Assembly (NCBI GenBank): GCA_905215675.1
Contig: CAJMRA010000165.1
Span: 1-5,970, forward strand
Source of the DNA: an uncultured bacterium
GTDB lineage: Bacteria; Desulfobacterota; Desulfovibrionia; Desulfovibrionales; Desulfovibrionaceae
DNA: 5,970 nucleotides
Reading direction: 5' to 3'
Position numbers and translations under genes: made by a program. This document shows, one piece after another, positions 5,701 to 5,970 of the stretch; positions within the stretch are counted from its first letter, which is position 1, and the number at the start of each line of letters is the position of its first letter. A model generated the notes under the pieces. That model had not been told where the DNA came from and ran no database searches. It was given only the letters and a program-made list of their open reading frames with translations.

Positions 5701-5834
5701 AGCGCTTCAAGGATGACGCCCGCGAAGTCGTCAAGGGCAACGAATGCGGCGTGGGTCTTGAAAACTTCAACGACATCAAGATCGGCGACGTGATCGAAGC
5801 CTTTGAAACCGTGGAAGAGGCCGCAACCCTGTAG
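2778..5834 (+). CDS. infB: translation initiation factor IF-2 (1018 aa)
   Basis: IF-2 is the GTPase that brings formylmethionyl-tRNA to the 30S subunit and promotes joining of the 50S subunit. An IF2_N-type helical domain lies at about 4-55 and a second at about 437-487. Between them is a disordered Ala/Pro/Glu/Arg-rich linker (about 56-435) with repeated short motifs, an AER helix (248-256), Gly-Asn-Arg repeats (338-357) and two NKGRR boxes (382-386, 412-416). The GTPase domain carries G1 GHVDHGKT (526-533), G2 GGITQHIGAY (550-559), G3 DTPGH (572-576), G4 NKMD (626-629) and G5 SAK (662-664), all intact. Domain II follows (about 693-780), then domain III (about 805-910) and the initiator-tRNA-binding C2 domain (about 918-1012). 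It exceeds E. coli IF-2 (890 aa), owing to the linker. The start at 2778 gives the canonical N-terminus SRIKLKELASQIGKDPKEL. It is the last gene seen in the operon. Confidence 0.98.
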   Translation: MPESRIKLKELASQIGKDPKELLPAAQKLGSSIKSVQGSVSEEEAQRLRQQFATPQEDARSQGEGVKVRRRHARGEDAPRAAVVEAPEAPAASAPAASAAPAPAPEAPAVAEAEPAGEKAAPAEKATETPAASSSADAEAGKGGQAAATAGTAETPSRQAQRPRAVEAPRARIIRRPDEQPAARPAARPSAAVIVSPAPSAAPAPSGDAAKPAPKPQPVSKKPERPAVSPVFAALKERDEAARAEKAAERAERAERSAAKARVLARPDASARPEGSSAPTLPPRTEAAAPASGDAAPQVATPQRARVIEAAPATPQVRVISRPAPGSAQPRTQREDRGGNRPSGGNRPSGGNRFGGGRPGMDYAPAPAPADAGEGQSKKKRNKGRRTVDFQQGDFGRHGNDDDDAPRMNRGNKGRRKPGKPAPAAQATQPLKAAKRKIRVTEAIRVADMAHQMGLKANEIIKVLFGLGVMATINQSLDIDTATLVAAEFGYEVEKAGFSEEDYLTPQEPDRPEDLKPRPPVVTIMGHVDHGKTSLLDAIRKSNVTSGEAGGITQHIGAYHVKTKRGDIVFLDTPGHEAFTAMRARGAQVTDLVILVVAADDGVMEQTREAINHSRAAGVPIIVAVNKMDKPGADPDRVLRELSELGLQPEDWGGDTIVARVSAKTRQGLDELLEMVALQSEIMELKANPNKPARGRIVEAKLDKGRGPVATVLIQEGTLHQGDNFVCGQFSGRARALTSDQGKKIKEAGPAIPVEVQGFEGVPEAGEEFFVVADEKLARRIADARATKQRERDLASESKVTLETFLSRRADDQEALTLNLVLKADVQGSLEAITEALNKQSTDKVRINVVHGGTGAISESDILLASASQAIIIGFNVRPTAKIKDVADRENVDIRFYDIIYKLVDDIKSAMAGLLAPVQREVYLGQAEVRNTFSVPKVGIIAGSYVADGKIARNAGVRLLRDGVVVYTGKISSLKRFKDDAREVVKGNECGVGLENFNDIKIGDVIEAFETVEEAATL
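3288..3752 (+). repeat. degenerate RVIxRP-type peptide repeats coded in infB linker
   Basis: Four copies of a short basic-hydrophobic motif are coded within the IF-2 linker: ARIIRRPDE (residues 171-179, 3288-3314), ARVLARPDA (261-269, 3558-3584), ARVIEAAPA (305-313, 3690-3716) and VRVISRPAP (317-325, 3726-3752). The last two are each preceded by ATPQ, coded by an identical 13-base CGCAACGCCGCAG (3674-3686 and 3713-3725). They are islands of beta-branched residues in an otherwise Ala/Pro-rich stretch. Function is not known. Confidence 0.65.
3789..3848 (+). repeat. GGNR tandem repeat coded in infB linker
   Basis: Residues 338-357 read GGNRPSGGNRPSGGNRFGGG, three imperfect six-residue units rich in Gly, Asn and Arg. 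The composition resembles RGG-type RNA-binding tails. The DNA units differ at synonymous positions, so this is not a fresh DNA duplication. Confidence 0.75.
3919..4026 (+). repeat. 18-base direct repeat coding two NKGRR boxes in infB
   Basis: GCAACAAGGGCCGCCGCA occurs at 3919-3936 and again at 4009-4026, exactly 90 bases (30 codons) apart and in the same frame. It codes the basic box NKGRR at residues 382-386 and 412-416, on either side of an acidic stretch with DDDD at 401-404. The placement suggests two RNA-contacting patches just before the second IF2_N domain; that role is inference. Confidence 0.8.
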
Positions 5835-5857
5835 CCGATTCCCTTTCCCGGATATGA

Positions 5858-5886
5858 GCGTTTCGCCTTTGCAAAAGGTGAAACGC
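5858..5886 (+). repeat. 13-bp inverted repeat (stem-loop) after infB
   Basis: GCGTTTC (5858-5864) pairs with GAAACGC (5880-5886). After one G-T wobble, CCTTT (5866-5870) pairs with AAAGG (5874-5878) around a three-base GCA loop. No T run follows on either strand, so it is not a textbook intrinsic terminator. It begins 24 bases after the infB stop and could be an RNA processing or 3'-end protecting structure, or part of a factor-assisted termination region. Confidence 0.7.
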
Positions 5887-5888
5887 GA

Positions 5889-5908
5889 GGCGGCGGCACA
5901 GCGCCGCC
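5889..5908 (+). repeat. GC-rich stem-loop after infB
   Basis: GGCGGCG (5889-5895) pairs with CGCCGCC (5902-5908) around a six-base loop. It lies two bases after the preceding stem-loop and has no T run. In GC-rich DNA such a stem can arise by chance, so it matters mainly as part of the cluster. Confidence 0.5.
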
Positions 5909-5921
5909 CGGCCCAAAGTGA

Positions 5922-5944
5922 GCGGAAAAACCGCGTTTTTCCGC
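5922..5944 (+). terminator. possible terminator or composite hairpin downstream of infB
   Basis: Two folds compete. GCGG (5922-5925) can pair with CCGC (5931-5934) around AAAAA, followed by G and TTTTT (5936-5940): a short-stem intrinsic terminator layout. Alternatively GCGGAAAAA (5922-5930) pairs with TTTTTCCGC (5936-5944), a 9-bp stem that buries the T run. The 4-bp stem and only five T suggest weak termination at best, allowing read-through to whatever gene follows outside the window. Confidence 0.4.
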
Positions 5945-5970
5945 GAAACGACAGGCCGTATGGTTTGAAA

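Noticed and set aside
5854..5970. A frame open to the window edge, starting MSVSPLQKVKREAA
   Set aside because: It has no ribosome binding site, uses codons unlike the neighbouring genes (CAA, AGT, CGA, AGG, TTG), passes through all three stem-loops and resembles no family I know. A partial gene cannot be fully excluded because the frame continues beyond the window.
1..5970. Mobile element, phage, CRISPR array or defence system
   Set aside because: No transposase, integrase, att-like duplication, CRISPR repeat or toxin-antitoxin-like pair was seen. Although tRNA genes are common integration sites, the flank of this one leads straight into a core operon.

Overview
This window carries a conserved core operon for transcription and translation, not an accessory or mobile region. 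It is strongly GC-rich with mostly G/C-ending codons. I infer a Desulfovibrio-like deltaproteobacterium (Desulfovibrionaceae). The grounds are the gene order rimP-nusA-ylxR-infB with no ylxQ, an enlarged RimP, a NusA with a single C-terminal acidic-repeat-like domain, and an IF-2 of about 1,000 residues with a very long Ala/Pro/Arg linker. That placement rests on remembered family traits, not on a search.

Layout. Bases 1-59 hold a tRNA-Lys(UUU) gene on the minus strand, cut by the window edge in its T loop. Bases 60-314 form an AT-rich divergent regulatory region. It contains a likely tRNA promoter facing left, a good sigma70-type extended -10 promoter facing right (161-188), and a GC-rich hairpin followed by eight T (254-282) that looks like an intrinsic terminator in the leader of the operon. 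Then, all on the plus strand, come rimP (315-1037), a 175-base gap without a convincing gene, nusA (1213-2550), ylxR (about 2528-2791, overlapping both neighbours) and infB (2778-5834). The last 136 bases hold three consecutive stem-loops and no supported gene.

How the genes work together. RimP assists 30S subunit maturation. NusA is the RNA polymerase elongation/termination factor. YlxR is a small RNA-binding protein. IF-2 is the GTPase that places initiator tRNA on the ribosome. The ylxR overlaps suggest translational coupling from nusA through ylxR to infB. A terminator ahead of rimP, in an operon that encodes the termination factor NusA, suggests feedback attenuation. NusA autoregulation at such a leader terminator has been described in Bacillus subtilis.

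I see no new defence, mobile or biosynthetic system here. The points most worth a second look are the leader terminator, the hairpin array after infB, the repeated motifs in the IF-2 linker, and a patch of unusual codons in the 3' half of ylxR.
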